Below are positions 7,303 to 14,936 of a stretch of 34,921 nucleotides of DNA, piece after piece. Numbering within the stretch: position 1 is the first letter of the stretch; the number at the start of each line of letters is the position of its first letter. Below the pieces are notes generated by a model that was not told the DNA's origin, made no database searches, and was given only the letters and a program-made list of their open reading frames with translations. Position numbers and translations under genes: made by a program. The DNA comes from Clostridia bacterium. GTDB lineage: Bacteria > Bacillota_A > Clostridia > Christensenellales > CAG-138. Where the stretch lies: positions 1 through 34,921 of the forward strand of contig JAFZJT010000249.1 of the NCBI GenBank assembly GCA_017553815.1, in the 5' to 3' direction.

Positions 7303-9015
7303 ATGGATTTTAAAGCGAGCCTCTGCGCCGCTCTCTCGAGCGCTTCGAGCCTTCCCGTTGATCAGATCGAGGAGATGCTCGAAACTCCCCCCAACCCCGA
7401 GATAGGCGATTTTGCCCTGCCCTGCTTCAAGTTGGCTAAGACCATGAAAAAGGCGCCCGCCGCCATCGCCGCGGAGATCGGCGAAAAGCTCGGCGGTATC
7501 GAGGGCTTCTCCAAGATCGAACCCGTGGGCGGATATCTCAATTTTTTCACTGACCGTTCCTCCTTTGCAAAAACCGTTGTTGAGCGCGTGCTCCGCGTCG
7601 GCGATAAATACGGTTCAAGCGATGAAGGCGCGGGCAGGAACGTTTGCGTGGAGTATTCCTCCATCAATATCGCAAAGCCCTTCGGCATCCACCATATCAC
7701 CACCACGGTGCTCGGTCATTCATTAAAACGAATCTACGACCATCTTGGTTTCAAAACCGTGAGCATAAATCATCTGGGCGACTGGGGAACGCAGTTCGGC
7801 AAGATGATAGTTGCATACAACCGCTGGGGCGACCGCGAGAGGATCGAGAACGGCGACTCCATGCGCGAGCTCGTTGCGCTGTACGTTAAATTCCACGAGG
7901 AGGCCGAAAAGGAGCCCTCGCTGAACGACGAGGCGCGCGCCGCGTTCCACCGCATCGAGATGCACGAGCCCGCTGATTGGGAGCTTTTCCAGTGGTTCAA
8001 GGACGTGACCCTCAAGGACGTTGCCCGCGTTTACGATCTGCTCGGAGTGGATTTCGACAGCTACAACGGCGAATCCTTCTATGAGGACAAGATGCCCGCG
8101 ATAATCAAGGAGCTGCACGACAAGGGCGTTTCAAAGGTTGACAACGGCATGACCATAGTTGACCTTTCAGAATACGACATGCCCCCCTGCATCATCTTAA
8201 AGAGCGACGGCAGCACCATCTACGCAACGCGCGATATCGCGGCGGCGAAGTATAGAAAGGAGACCTACGATTTCTATAAATCGCTGTACGTGGTCGCATA
8301 TCAGCAGAACCTGCATTTCAGGCAGTTCTTCAAGGTGCTCGAGCTGATGGGCTATGAATGGGCGAAGGACTGCGTTCATGTCAATTTCGGCATGATAAGC
8401 ATGGAGGACGCCACCTTCTCAACGAGGAAGGGCAACGCGATCTACCTTGAGGACGTTTTAAACACCGCGATAGAGAAGACGCTTGCAATAATCGAGGAGA
8501 AGAGCCCGAATCTTGAAAACAAGGCCGAGGTCGCCCGCCAGGTCGGCGTTGGCGCGCTCGTTTTCAGCGTGCTGTACAACAACCGCATCAAGGACTACAC
8601 CTTCAGCTGGGATAAATCGCTGAATTTCGACGGCGAGACGGGCCCCTACGCGCAGTACACCTACGCGAGAAGCTGTTCGGTTTTAAGAAAGGCCGCCGAC
8701 TCTGGCGATGCGCTCGATTTTTCAAGCGGCGTGGATTACGCCGTGCTCTCGGATGAAGCGAGCGGCAATCTTTTACGCGCTATAGACACGCTGCCCGAGG
8801 CGATAGCGCAGGCGGCGGAGAAGTACGAGCCCTATATCATCTCAAGAAAGGTAATAGAGATCTGCTCCTGCTTCAATAAATTCTATTACGATAACCGTAT
8901 TATGGACGAGGATACCGGCGTTCGCAATGCGCGTCTTGCGCTCACCGAGGCCGCAAGAACCGCCATCAAGGTGGGTCTGTTCCTTGTGGGACTTGAGGCG
9001 CCGGAGAGGATGTAG
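7303..9015 (+). CDS. argS: Arginyl-tRNA synthetase
   Basis: ArgRS charges tRNA-Arg with arginine using ATP. The 570-residue protein has the N-terminal Add-1 domain (ETPPNPEIGDFALPCFKLAK), the family segment SINHLGDWGTQFGKMIVAY, the KMSKS-equivalent FSTRKGNAIYLEDVL and the DALR-type C-terminal anticodon-binding region (TGPYAQYTYARSCSVLRKA onward). I start at ATG 7303, seven bases after AGGAGG, rather than at an in-frame codon at 7273. The class I HIGH signature is altered: after NIAKPF the sequence reads GIHH (residues 128-131) where HIGH is expected. No internal stop or frameshift is seen, and as the only argS here it is presumably functional. A promoter lies immediately upstream, and no terminator is evident after the stop. 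Confidence 0.96.
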   Translation: MDFKASLCAALSSASSLPVDQIEEMLETPPNPEIGDFALPCFKLAKTMKKAPAAIAAEIGEKLGGIEGFSKIEPVGGYLNFFTDRSSFAKTVVERVLRVGDKYGSSDEGAGRNVCVEYSSINIAKPFGIHHITTTVLGHSLKRIYDHLGFKTVSINHLGDWGTQFGKMIVAYNRWGDRERIENGDSMRELVALYVKFHEEAEKEPSLNDEARAAFHRIEMHEPADWELFQWFKDVTLKDVARVYDLLGVDFDSYNGESFYEDKMPAIIKELHDKGVSKVDNGMTIVDLSEYDMPPCIILKSDGSTIYATRDIAAAKYRKETYDFYKSLYVVAYQQNLHFRQFFKVLELMGYEWAKDCVHVNFGMISMEDATFSTRKGNAIYLEDVLNTAIEKTLAIIEEKSPNLENKAEVARQVGVGALVFSVLYNNRIKDYTFSWDKSLNFDGETGPYAQYTYARSCSVLRKAADSGDALDFSSGVDYAVLSDEASGNLLRAIDTLPEAIAQAAEKYEPYIISRKVIEICSCFNKFYYDNRIMDEDTGVRNARLALTEAARTAIKVGLFLVGLEAPERM

Positions 9016-9054
9016 GGCGATATGCATTGCGGAATTAAGAATGCGGAGTTAAGA

Positions 9055-9147
9055 CGCAAAGCGACTTAGGCAAGTGCGCTTAATACGCAAAGCTACTTCG
9101 GCAAGTGCCGTTAAAGCGCAAAGCAGCTTCGGCAAGTGCCGCGACCA
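9055..9147. repeat. Three tandem 31-bp imperfect repeats downstream of argS
   Basis: CGCAAAGC begins units at 9055, 9086 and 9117, a period of exactly 31. Each unit continues as a variant of A/TACTTCGGCAAGTGCCG, and a partial CGCAAAGCGCGCC recurs at about 9158. Each unit holds a small GGCA-AG-TGCC palindrome. The 349 bases between argS and prfB otherwise hold a short direct repeat (TGCGGAATTAAGA/TGCGGAGTTAAGA, about 9028-9054) and no gene. Confidence 0.75.
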
Positions 9148-9363
9148 ACGGGAGCCGCGCAAAGCGCGCCGCGATAGGCTCGGAAACTCGATGAATGGAG
9201 CCGGAGTTGTCGCTCCCGCGAGAATGATTCGCGGCATTGGATACCGTTAGCGGTTTCCTGCAAAAAGCTTGAGTACATACGGTTTGAATAAAACGAAAAC
9301 CGTATATCCCGAGCAGTAATATTAAAAAGCTAATAATTATATAAATTTTGAAAGGAAAAATCA

Positions 9364-10465
9364 ATGGTTCTATTGGAAGAATATCGCCAGCAGCTGGCGG
9401 CGACCATTGCAGCCCTCAAGCAGGCGGGTGAATCCCTTTGACCTCCCGGGGCTGACCAAGGAAAAGCAGGAGCTTGAAGCCAAGATGGGCGAAGAGGGCT
9501 TCTGGAACGACATTGATGCGGCGAATAAGGTCAATATCCGCGTCAAGGCCATCGACAACAAGCTAAACAAGTATAACGGGCTTCTCTCCGCCGCCGATGA
9601 TATCGAAACGCTCTTCGATATGGCGGAGGAGGAGGACGACCAGGCAACCGCCGACGAAGCGATCGCGGAGCTCGAGGATTTCCTCAAAAAGGCCGAGGAT
9701 TTCCGCATTGCAACGCTTCTGCGCGGGCCCTACGACAGCGCGAACGCCGTACTGAGCCTGCACGCTGGCGCGGGCGGCACCGAGGCGCAGGACTGGGTCA
9801 GCATGCTCTACCGCATGTATACCCGCTACGCGGACCGTGCGGGCTTCACCGTTAAGGAGCTCGATCTTTTGGACGGCGACGAAGCGGGCATCAAGTCCGT
9901 CACATTCGAGTGCCAGGGCGACAATGCCTACGGCTATCTCAAGGCGGAGAAGGGCGTTCATCGCCTCGTTCGCATATCCCCGTTCGATTCCTCCGGAAGA
10001 AGGCATACGTCGTTTGCATCGCTGGACGTTACGCCGATATTCGAGGATGACGACAACTCCATCGAGATTCGACCCGAGGATATCAGGGTCGACACCTACC
10101 GCTCCGGAGGCGCGGGCGGTCAGAACGTAAACAAAGTCTCATCCGCAGTTCGCATAACGCATCTTGCGACGGGCATAGTGGTCCAGTGCCAGAATGAGCG
10201 CAGCCAGCTTCAGAATAAGGAAGTGGCGATGCGCATACTCAAGGGTAAGCTCGTTGAGATCAAGGAGCGCGAGCGTATGGAGCAGATGGCGGATATCAAG
10301 GGCGAGATGAAGAAGATAGAGTGGGGCAGCCAGATAAGGAGCTACGTTTTCCAGCCCTACACGATGGTCAAGGACCACCGCACCGGTGAGGAAACGGGCA
10401 ATATCCAGGCGGTCATGGACGGCGATCTGGATGCGTTTATCCACTCGTTCCTGATGAAGTCCTAA
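9364..10465 (+). CDS. prfB: Peptide chain release factor 2, expressed by programmed +1 frameshift
   Basis: RF2 terminates translation at UGA and UAA. Translation starts at ATG 9364 after AAAGGA and reads 25 codons to CTT, where an in-frame TGA follows (9439-9441). Shifting by +1 at CTT-T gives GAC CTC CCG, and the frame then stays open to 10465, for about 366 residues. The stop-codon tripeptide SPF is present (VRISPFDSSGRR), and the catalytic GGQ is at residues 251-253 (SGGAGGQNVNK). The length matches the family. The frameshift makes RF2 regulate its own synthesis: low RF2 slows termination at TGA and favours shifting. A dispersed-type repeat and two hairpins follow the stop. Confidence 0.97.
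9421..9442 (+). promoter_or_regulatory. prfB programmed +1 frameshift site
   Basis: CTT (9436-9438) is followed by the in-frame TGA (9439-9441) and a C, the conserved CTTTGAC slippery site. An internal Shine-Dalgarno-like AGGCGGG lies upstream at 9422-9428. In E. coli the SD-like element sits somewhat closer to the slip site, so the stimulating strength here may differ. Confidence 0.93.
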
Positions 10466-10466
10466 G

Positions 10467-10535
10467 CCTTCTCCTTGAGGAGAAGGTGGCTGAGCCGCCG
10501 CAGCGCGGCGCGAAGACGGATGAGGTGGACACCTG
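10467..10535. repeat. Dispersed-type intergenic repeat after prfB
   Basis: Two bases after the prfB stop, CCTTCTCC (10467-10474) and GGAGAAGG (10479-10486) form an 8-bp stem with a TTGA loop. A GC-rich GAGCCGCCGCAGCGCGGCGC block and GACGGATGAGGTGG follow. This resembles a repeat layout I know from intergenic regions of many Clostridia. No second copy occurs in this window. Confidence 0.55.
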
Positions 10536-10614
10536 CACAAATCCCGCAAGGGATTTGAATCAGATTTGATCCCCCGCCACTCGCCGTGTGGGCCACTCGC
10601 CGTGGAGGCTTCTG

Positions 10615-10647
10615 GGAAAAATGCTTCGGCTTGCTCCGCATTTTTCC
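10615..10647. terminator. Terminator-like hairpin 1 upstream of ybaB
   Basis: A perfect 10-bp stem, GGAAAAATGC (10615-10624) with GCATTTTTCC (10638-10647), encloses a 13-nt loop. Because the arms are A-rich and T-rich it can act in either direction. Confidence 0.65.
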
Positions 10648-10682
10648 TTCTCTTTTCACCACTCACCGGAGGGGCGTTTGGG

Positions 10683-10717
10683 GAGAAAAACACTGCGACC
10701 GGCTCCGTGTTTTTCTC
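10683..10717. terminator. Terminator-like hairpin 2 upstream of ybaB
   Basis: A perfect 11-bp stem, GAGAAAAACAC (10683-10693) with GTGTTTTTCTC (10707-10717), also has a 13-nt loop. It ends in TCTTAAAA, only 40 bases before the ybaB start. It shares its design and the CGGCT-CC loop end with hairpin 1. Confidence 0.65.
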
Positions 10718-10756
10718 TCTTAAAATAGAACATCATTCCATTTGGAGGTAAATATC

Positions 10757-11104
10757 ATGGGTAAATACAACGGTTTCCGCCCCGGCGGCGGCAATATGCA
10801 GGATCTTATGCGGCAGGCGCAGAAGATGCAGGAGAACGTTCAGAAGGTTCAGGAGGAGGTCGGCAACGCCGAGTTCGAGACCAGTGTCGGAGGCGGCGCG
10901 GTCAAGGTCGTTATCAACGGCAGGAAGGAGTTCAAATCCATCGAGATCAGCCCCGCCGCCGTCGATCCGGACGATATCGAGATGCTTCAGGATCTCATTC
11001 TCTCCGCCGTCAACGAGGCGATCCGCACCGCGGACGAAACGATGGAGCAGGAGATGGAGAAGGTCACCGGCGGCCTCGGCGGTCTTGGCGGCTTCGGCTT
11101 CTGA
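10757..11104 (+). CDS. ybaB: YbaB/EbfC family nucleoid-associated protein
   Basis: This small DNA-binding protein of 115 residues is of the normal size and sits next to recR, as in many bacteria. Recognisable parts are [20 protein letters not shown] (the coiled-coil arm), [20 protein letters not shown] (the sheet) and [11 protein letters not shown]. It has a Gly-rich C-terminus. Members form tweezer-like dimers that bind DNA and influence expression or repair. The start is ATG 10757 after TGGAGGT; an in-frame ATG at 10742 lies before that ribosome binding site and is rejected. The recR gene begins 29 bases downstream. Confidence 0.94.
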   Translation: MGKYNGFRPGGGNMQDLMRQAQKMQENVQKVQEEVGNAEFETSVGGGAVKVVINGRKEFKSIEISPAAVDPDDIEMLQDLILSAVNEAIRTADETMEQEMEKVTGGLGGLGGFGF

Positions 11105-11133
11105 TGCTTAAAAGCTCTTAGTTCCAATTAAAA

Positions 11134-11721
11134 ATGGAAGCTCTTGATAATCTTATAACAAAGCTTAACAGGCTGCCGGGCGTTGGTATCAAAAGCGCCC
11201 AGCGGCTTGCTTTCCATATCCTTTCGATGAGCGAAGAGGATGCTCGCGCGCTTTCGGATTCCATAACCGAGGCTAAGACCCGCGTTCACCACTGCCCCGT
11301 TTGCGGCAATTTCACCGAAAACGAGCTTTGCTCGGTCTGCTCGGACGCAAAGCGCACGGGCGAGCTTATCTGCGTGGTCGAGACCGCGCGCGACGTTATC
11401 TTTATGGAGCGCATACACGAGTTTCGCGGCAAATACCACGTGCTCGGCGGCGTGCTCTCCCCCATGGACGGCATAGGTCCCGACGAGCTTCGCATAAAGG
11501 AGCTTCTTTCGCGCATCGAAAGCGAGGGCGTGAAGGAGCTGATACTCGCAACCAATCCCGACGTTGAGGGCGAGGCGACCGCAAGCTATCTTGTAAAGCT
11601 CATCAAGCCCCTCGGCGTTCGCGTTTCAAGGATCGCGCACGGCATACCCATCGGCGGAAATATTGAGTACGTCGATGACGTTACGCTTGCAAAGTCGATT
11701 GAGAATCGAATGGAAATGTGA
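11134..11721 (+). CDS. recR: Recombination protein RecR
   Basis: RecR works with RecO and RecF to load RecA at gaps during recombinational repair. The 195-residue protein has the expected order: helix-hairpin-helix (LNRLPGVGIKSAQRLAFHIL, residues about 11-30), a four-cysteine zinc finger (Cys54, 57, 66, 69 in HHCPVCGNF and CSVC), a Toprim domain starting near residue 78 (ELICVVE) with ATNPDVEGEATA, and the C-terminal RIAHGIPIGGNIEYVD segment. No clear Shine-Dalgarno precedes the ATG (upstream is CTTAGTTCCAATTAAAA), so translation may depend on coupling to ybaB 29 bases upstream. Identity is certain. Confidence 0.96.
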   Translation: MEALDNLITKLNRLPGVGIKSAQRLAFHILSMSEEDARALSDSITEAKTRVHHCPVCGNFTENELCSVCSDAKRTGELICVVETARDVIFMERIHEFRGKYHVLGGVLSPMDGIGPDELRIKELLSRIESEGVKELILATNPDVEGEATASYLVKLIKPLGVRVSRIAHGIPIGGNIEYVDDVTLAKSIENRMEM

Positions 11722-11756
11722 ACCTTCTCTCTTAAAAAGTAATAAGGAGTTTATCA

Positions 11757-12287
11757 GTGTCCTCATACAACCCCGGAAACGCCAAGTTTACGTACAAAAA
11801 GTACTACCCCATCCGCAAGCTTATCTTCACGAAGTTTAAGGAGAGGTTCAAGAGCGATATGCTTATAAACTCTGCCGCGCAGGTGCTTCTACACGGCGAC
11901 ACTCAGCCCGCGATCGTTTGCTCGACCGAGCCCCTGCTCATTGCGGCATATTCGGACGCGATGGACGCGGTCGTGATGCTCAAGTTCCCCTCGGAGCTCA
12001 TCCCCATGTACGATTTAAAGATAGGCACGCGGCTTGTGAGCTCCACCGCTTATAATAAGGCAAAGGGCGAGCCCGCCGCCGACATCATCCTCGGCGAGGG
12101 CTATACGGGTGAGTTCATCGATTTCTACCCGATAGTTCAGCTTTTTATCGCGGGGGACGACGAAAAGATCAAGCAGCGCAACGAGCTGTTCTCCGAGGAG
12201 GAGTGGGCAAAGGTCGAGCGGCTCGCAGTAGAGTATTTGAGCGAGCACCCCGATAAAATGCGCGACGGATTCTTTTATTTCAGATAA
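11757..12287 (+). CDS. Unrecognised 176-aa cytoplasmic protein
   Basis: I do not recognise this protein. It starts with GTG at 11757, backed by AAGGAG nine bases upstream. It has no signal peptide or membrane helix. The N-terminal third is rich in Lys, Tyr and Phe (KFTYKKYYPIRKLIFTKFKE). The middle has several hydrophobic strands (AIVCSTEPLLIAAYSDAMDA, then VVMLKFP), and the C-terminus is acidic and helical (FSEEEWAKVERLAVEYLSEH). Composition and codon use match the neighbours, so it looks like a resident gene. It follows recR by 35 bases with no terminator between, and a strong terminator follows it, so it is probably the last gene of the ybaB-recR transcript. Confidence 0.8.
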   Translation: MSSYNPGNAKFTYKKYYPIRKLIFTKFKERFKSDMLINSAAQVLLHGDTQPAIVCSTEPLLIAAYSDAMDAVVMLKFPSELIPMYDLKIGTRLVSSTAYNKAKGEPAADIILGEGYTGEFIDFYPIVQLFIAGDDEKIKQRNELFSEEEWAKVERLAVEYLSEHPDKMRDGFFYFR

Positions 12288-12317
12288 GAAGGCGTTATGC
12301 CGAAACCGATTCAACAC

Positions 12318-12350
12318 GAAAACGACCGCTGTTTTGCATCGGTCGTTTTC
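12318..12350. terminator. Bidirectional terminator between convergent genes
   Basis: A perfect 11-bp stem, GAAAACGACCG (12318-12328) with CGGTCGTTTTC (12340-12350), is followed by TATTAT. The arms carry A- and T-runs at their outer ends, so it can stop transcripts of the 11757-12287 gene and of the 12378-12629 gene. Confidence 0.85.
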
Positions 12351-12377
12351 TATTATCGCATTGGATCGTCGCCGTTT

Positions 12378-12629
12378 TCAAATCCTTATCCGCACCCTGT
12401 CGCCGTCCGCGGATTCGATATTCACAAGGTCGAAATGCCCGTTTTGGCGAACGTATTTCTTTATCGCCTTGGCGAGCTTTTGCGCGGTCTCCTCGCTGAT
12501 CACGGGCGCATCATCGGTCTTTGCGTTTTTATTGACCATGCGCCACACCCACTTCCATCCTATCGCGGAGGTGGGCACGGCAATGACTATCGGCAGCTTC
12601 ATATCATCCGATTTAACGTAGATACGCAT
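12378..12629 (-). CDS. Small partner protein sharing the C-terminal domain of the adjacent HTH regulator
   Basis: This 83-residue protein is unnamed. Its ATG begins immediately after the TAA stop of the upstream HTH gene, so the two are translationally coupled. It starts MRIYVKSDD, then KLPIVIAVPTSAIGWKWV, and ends FDLVNIESADGDRVRIRI. The same strand pattern appears in the HTH protein after its DNA-binding domain (LRIYVDSSD, RVNLPVPLIRVL, LVTVDSAEGDHVRIVVE), so the two share a domain by duplication. No membrane segment or enzyme motif is seen. It may modify or sense together with the HTH protein, for example by mixed oligomers, but that is inference. Confidence 0.8.
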   Translation of the reverse strand: MRIYVKSDDMKLPIVIAVPTSAIGWKWVWRMVNKNAKTDDAPVISEETAQKLAKAIKKYVRQNGHFDLVNIESADGDRVRIRI

Positions 12630-13118
12630 TTACTCCACCACTATGCGAACGTGGTCGCCTTCCGCGCTGTCCACGGTGACGAGCTCGCCCAGTATACCCT
12701 GTTCAACGAGCTTGAATATCTGCTTGAAATCGATGCCCTGCGCCCATTTATTGCCAGCGAGCAGATTCTGAGTGCCGTCGCTTTCAACGAGCACCCGAAT
12801 CAGCGGCACGGGCAGATTGACTCTGATCCTGTCGTTGTCGGAGCTGTCCACGTATATCCTCAGCGTCAGCTTGTCGATATCGAGCTGTTTTGTGTCCGCA
12901 AGCACCACCGCGTCCTTCCTCACCCTGCCCATGAGCTCGTCAAGCGAAACGTCGAATATCTCCGAGAGTTTCAAAAGCGTGTCGATATCTGGCGAAGTCA
13001 GATCGTTTTCCCATTTGGACACCGCCTGCGCAGAGATGTTCAGCTTATCGGCGATATTGTCCTGCGTCATGCCGCGTTCCTTGCGAATGGATGCAAGCCT
13101 TGTTCCGAAAGTTTCCAT
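12630..13118 (-). CDS. XRE/Cro-type helix-turn-helix regulator with C-terminal beta domain
   Basis: Residues 1-62 form a classical HTH_3 domain (RLASIRKERGMTQDNIADKL, SAQAVSKWENDLTSPDIDTL, IFDVSLDELMG). Residues about 84-162 hold the domain also found alone in the downstream 83-residue protein, ending VDSAEGDHVRIVVE. The protein is cytoplasmic and probably represses its own operon. A candidate promoter (13165-13193) and a short inverted repeat, CCGAC-n6-GTCGG, on the minus strand near 13137-13156 lie between it and the restriction-modification remnant; the repeat could be an operator. The ATG start is preceded by AGAGAGG about ten bases upstream. Its target genes are not apparent beyond the partner gene. 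Confidence 0.9.
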   Translation of the reverse strand: METFGTRLASIRKERGMTQDNIADKLNISAQAVSKWENDLTSPDIDTLLKLSEIFDVSLDELMGRVRKDAVVLADTKQLDIDKLTLRIYVDSSDNDRIRVNLPVPLIRVLVESDGTQNLLAGNKWAQGIDFKQIFKLVEQGILGELVTVDSAEGDHVRIVVE

Positions 13119-13164
13119 AATTTTTGCCTCTCTTTCCGCCGACTCTCCCGTCGGCTATGGCATG

Positions 13165-13193
13165 AGTATAGCTGTTTTATTGCCCGTTATGAA
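13165..13193 (-). promoter_or_regulatory. Candidate promoter for the HTH gene pair
   Basis: On the minus strand the -35 is TTCATA (13193-13188, four of six consensus bases) and the -10 is TATACT (13170-13165), with a 17-nt spacer. The start codon is about 40 bases downstream. Confidence 0.55.
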
Positions 13194-13210
13194 GCGTCCG
13201 TTCGTTGATA

Positions 13211-13771
13211 TTATAACCCAAAAGTTGATTTTTCGCTAACCTGTTTGTTGAGTTGGCGGATTTTTGATGCTATAGCTTGTATTAAGGAAACACACACAGT
13301 ATTTCCGGCTTGCTTGTATTTACTTGCAGGCGGAATATCATTGGGAAAAGAAAAGCTATCGGGGAAAGATTGAAGCGCAAGGCACTCTTCGGGTGTAATT
13401 CGTCTTATTCCAAAATTATCTTTTACAATCGGAACGCGATCATGCCATGTTCCCATATTGGCTTTAAGCGTAAAAGCTATCCCGTCCTTGCTCGCTTGAA
13501 TACCGTAGTCCGAAAAACGATACAGTTGATCGGCATCTTTAATAAATGAATTGAGGCGTTCATACTTTGTGGTTCCGGGGGAATAGTAGTATTCATCGGG
13601 AGCTTTTTGCGTTCGATCGATAACATCTGTAATTCGTTTCTTGAGTTCTTGCTTTTCAGGAAACATAAATGCGGCACATTCGGCTTCATCATGAAAAGCA
13701 ACGATATAAGTCCTCGTACGATGCTGAGGGATTCCGTAACCGCAAGCATCGGCAACGAGGTATCTTACACG
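13211..13771 (-). pseudogene. C5 cytosine DNA methyltransferase, 5'-truncated remnant
   Basis: The open frame runs for 186 codons from 13771, just after an in-frame TAA (13774-13772), with no start codon that could give a whole enzyme. It begins YLVADACGYGIPQHRTRTYI, which is motif VIII (Q-x-R-x-R) of Dcm-type enzymes. It then passes through a target-recognition-like region and ends with motifs IX-X (RRITPEECLALQSFPDSF, then AGNTVCVSLIQAIASKI). Missing are motif I (SAM binding), motif IV (PCQ catalytic Cys) and motif VI (ENV). An intact enzyme would be roughly 320-400 residues, so it cannot methylate DNA. An internal ATG at 13666 would make an even shorter piece. The HNH endonuclease gene ends nine bases upstream of the remnant, which suggests a recombination junction. 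Confidence 0.85.
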
Positions 13772-13779
13772 TTAATTCG

Positions 13780-14550
13780 CTACTTCCAATGCTCAAATAT
13801 CATATCATTATGGTATTCCAAATACATTTTTGATGGTGCAAACTTTTGTGGAATAGTGATTTTTTTATTCTCAAAGCGTTTAAAATACATATCAACTGTT
13901 TCGCCATTGCAAACATCTGACACGTCAGAAGAAATGTGTATCTTGCAATCTGGAGTTACAGTAATAAACCCTTTATCAAAAGCTTTATCGTGAAGTGCAT
14001 TAAGGCATAGGCCGTTGCATGGGTTAGTTTTTTCAAATTCGGTACTGTCAACCCAAGGCTTTATATGGCTAGCTATCAGCAGTATCGTATTATTCAAACC
14101 AGTTATGCAACATGAATCAGCATAAGCCGAAAGCACAGCACTTCTAAAAAAGCGTTGATTGACCCTCTGTTTAACAGTTGCAGTTCTTATCATCCCATAA
14201 GGGATATTTTCTATTTCAGAGCCATCATCGACACTCTTTCCTTGGAGGTTGGCAATAATGCGTTCACTTTCAAACGCAAGCTCATCCCAGTTCCCGCAGA
14301 ATTCATCCCATATTTCTTTATCTAGCTTACTTGCGTTGGTTAGGCCCACAATTCCTTGCCTGCTAAGCGACTCGTCAAAACTGCCAAAATTACCGATTTT
14401 CATATTAACCGAACTTGGACTTCTGTCAATCAAATTAGCGATTCTAATAACGTCTGGGTGATTCTTTGAAGAACGCTGAAAAGGAATTTTGCAGTATAGA
14501 TTGAATACTACTATTTCTTCTTCCCTTGTCCAAGCACGTCTATTATTCAT
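13780..14550 (-). CDS. HNH restriction endonuclease-like protein
   Basis: This 256-residue protein carries an HNH domain in its second half: YADSCCITGL, then LLIASHIKPWVDS (the A-H-I-x-P-W core) and NPCNGLCLNALHDKAFDKGF (N and H of the motif). This arrangement is typical of HNH_2-type restriction enzymes that accompany C5 methyltransferases. The N-terminal half (WTREEEIVVFNLYCKIPFQR, then RSPSSVNMKIGNF) is the helical domain seen in the same enzymes. It appears complete, with ATG after GGAGGG. It lies between the truncated vsr and the truncated methyltransferase, in AT-richer sequence than the flanking chromosome. Without a working methyltransferase here, the cell either has another protecting enzyme or this nuclease is inactive, silent or non-toxic. 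Confidence 0.85.
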   Translation of the reverse strand: MNNRRAWTREEEIVVFNLYCKIPFQRSSKNHPDVIRIANLIDRSPSSVNMKIGNFGSFDESLSRQGIVGLTNASKLDKEIWDEFCGNWDELAFESERIIANLQGKSVDDGSEIENIPYGMIRTATVKQRVNQRFFRSAVLSAYADSCCITGLNNTILLIASHIKPWVDSTEFEKTNPCNGLCLNALHDKAFDKGFITVTPDCKIHISSDVSDVCNGETVDMYFKRFENKKITIPQKFAPSKMYLEYHNDMIFEHWK

Positions 14551-14605
14551 AACTCCCTCCGTTCCCTTTACAATCAGTCAAATACAGTTTGTCTAATTGA
14601 GTCAA

Positions 14606-14899
14606 CTAATTCTGTTTGGCCATATTACGCTCAATCTTCGGCAGCCAAAAATCACGGTTGCTCTTGAAATCGTTTTTTCGCTCTTCCCAATTATAGCCGT
14701 GCCAAAACTCGCTGTCGCAGAAAACCGCTATCTTCTTGCCAACAAAAGCAATATCCGGATGACCGATGATCCTGTTGACATTCTTTCGATAGCGCAACCC
14801 GCGTTGCCAAAGCTCCCTGCGGAGCATGAGCTCGATCTTAGAATCCTTGTTATGCACCTGTTTCATATTGTAGGTGATTTGTTCGGGCGTTTTATTCAT
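14606..14899 (-). pseudogene. vsr: Very-short-patch repair endonuclease (Vsr), C-terminally truncated
   Basis: Vsr nicks DNA at T:G mismatches made by deamination of 5-methylcytosine. The sequence has the family layout: TPEQITYNMKQVHNKDSKIE, LWQRGLRYRKNVNRIIGHPD, the catalytic Asp in HPDIAFVGKKIAVF, the FWHGYNW histidine segment and SNRDFWLPKIERNM. It stops right after NMAKQN, where family members continue for another 30-50 residues (an R-D-R-x-V-N helix and a VLRFWEHEI-like strand). I start at ATG 14899 because family members begin just before TPEQ; ATG 14914 is also possible. The in-frame ATG at 14965 lies upstream of the -10 of a good promoter and is unlikely to be used. The truncation suggests an inactive enzyme. 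Confidence 0.8.
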
Positions 14900-14936
14900 T
14901 GCATCGATCAACATTCGTATTGTTTCAAACAAATGA

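Noticed and set aside
9016..9240. CRISPR array
   Set aside because: The 31-bp units are contiguous without unique spacers and degenerate quickly.
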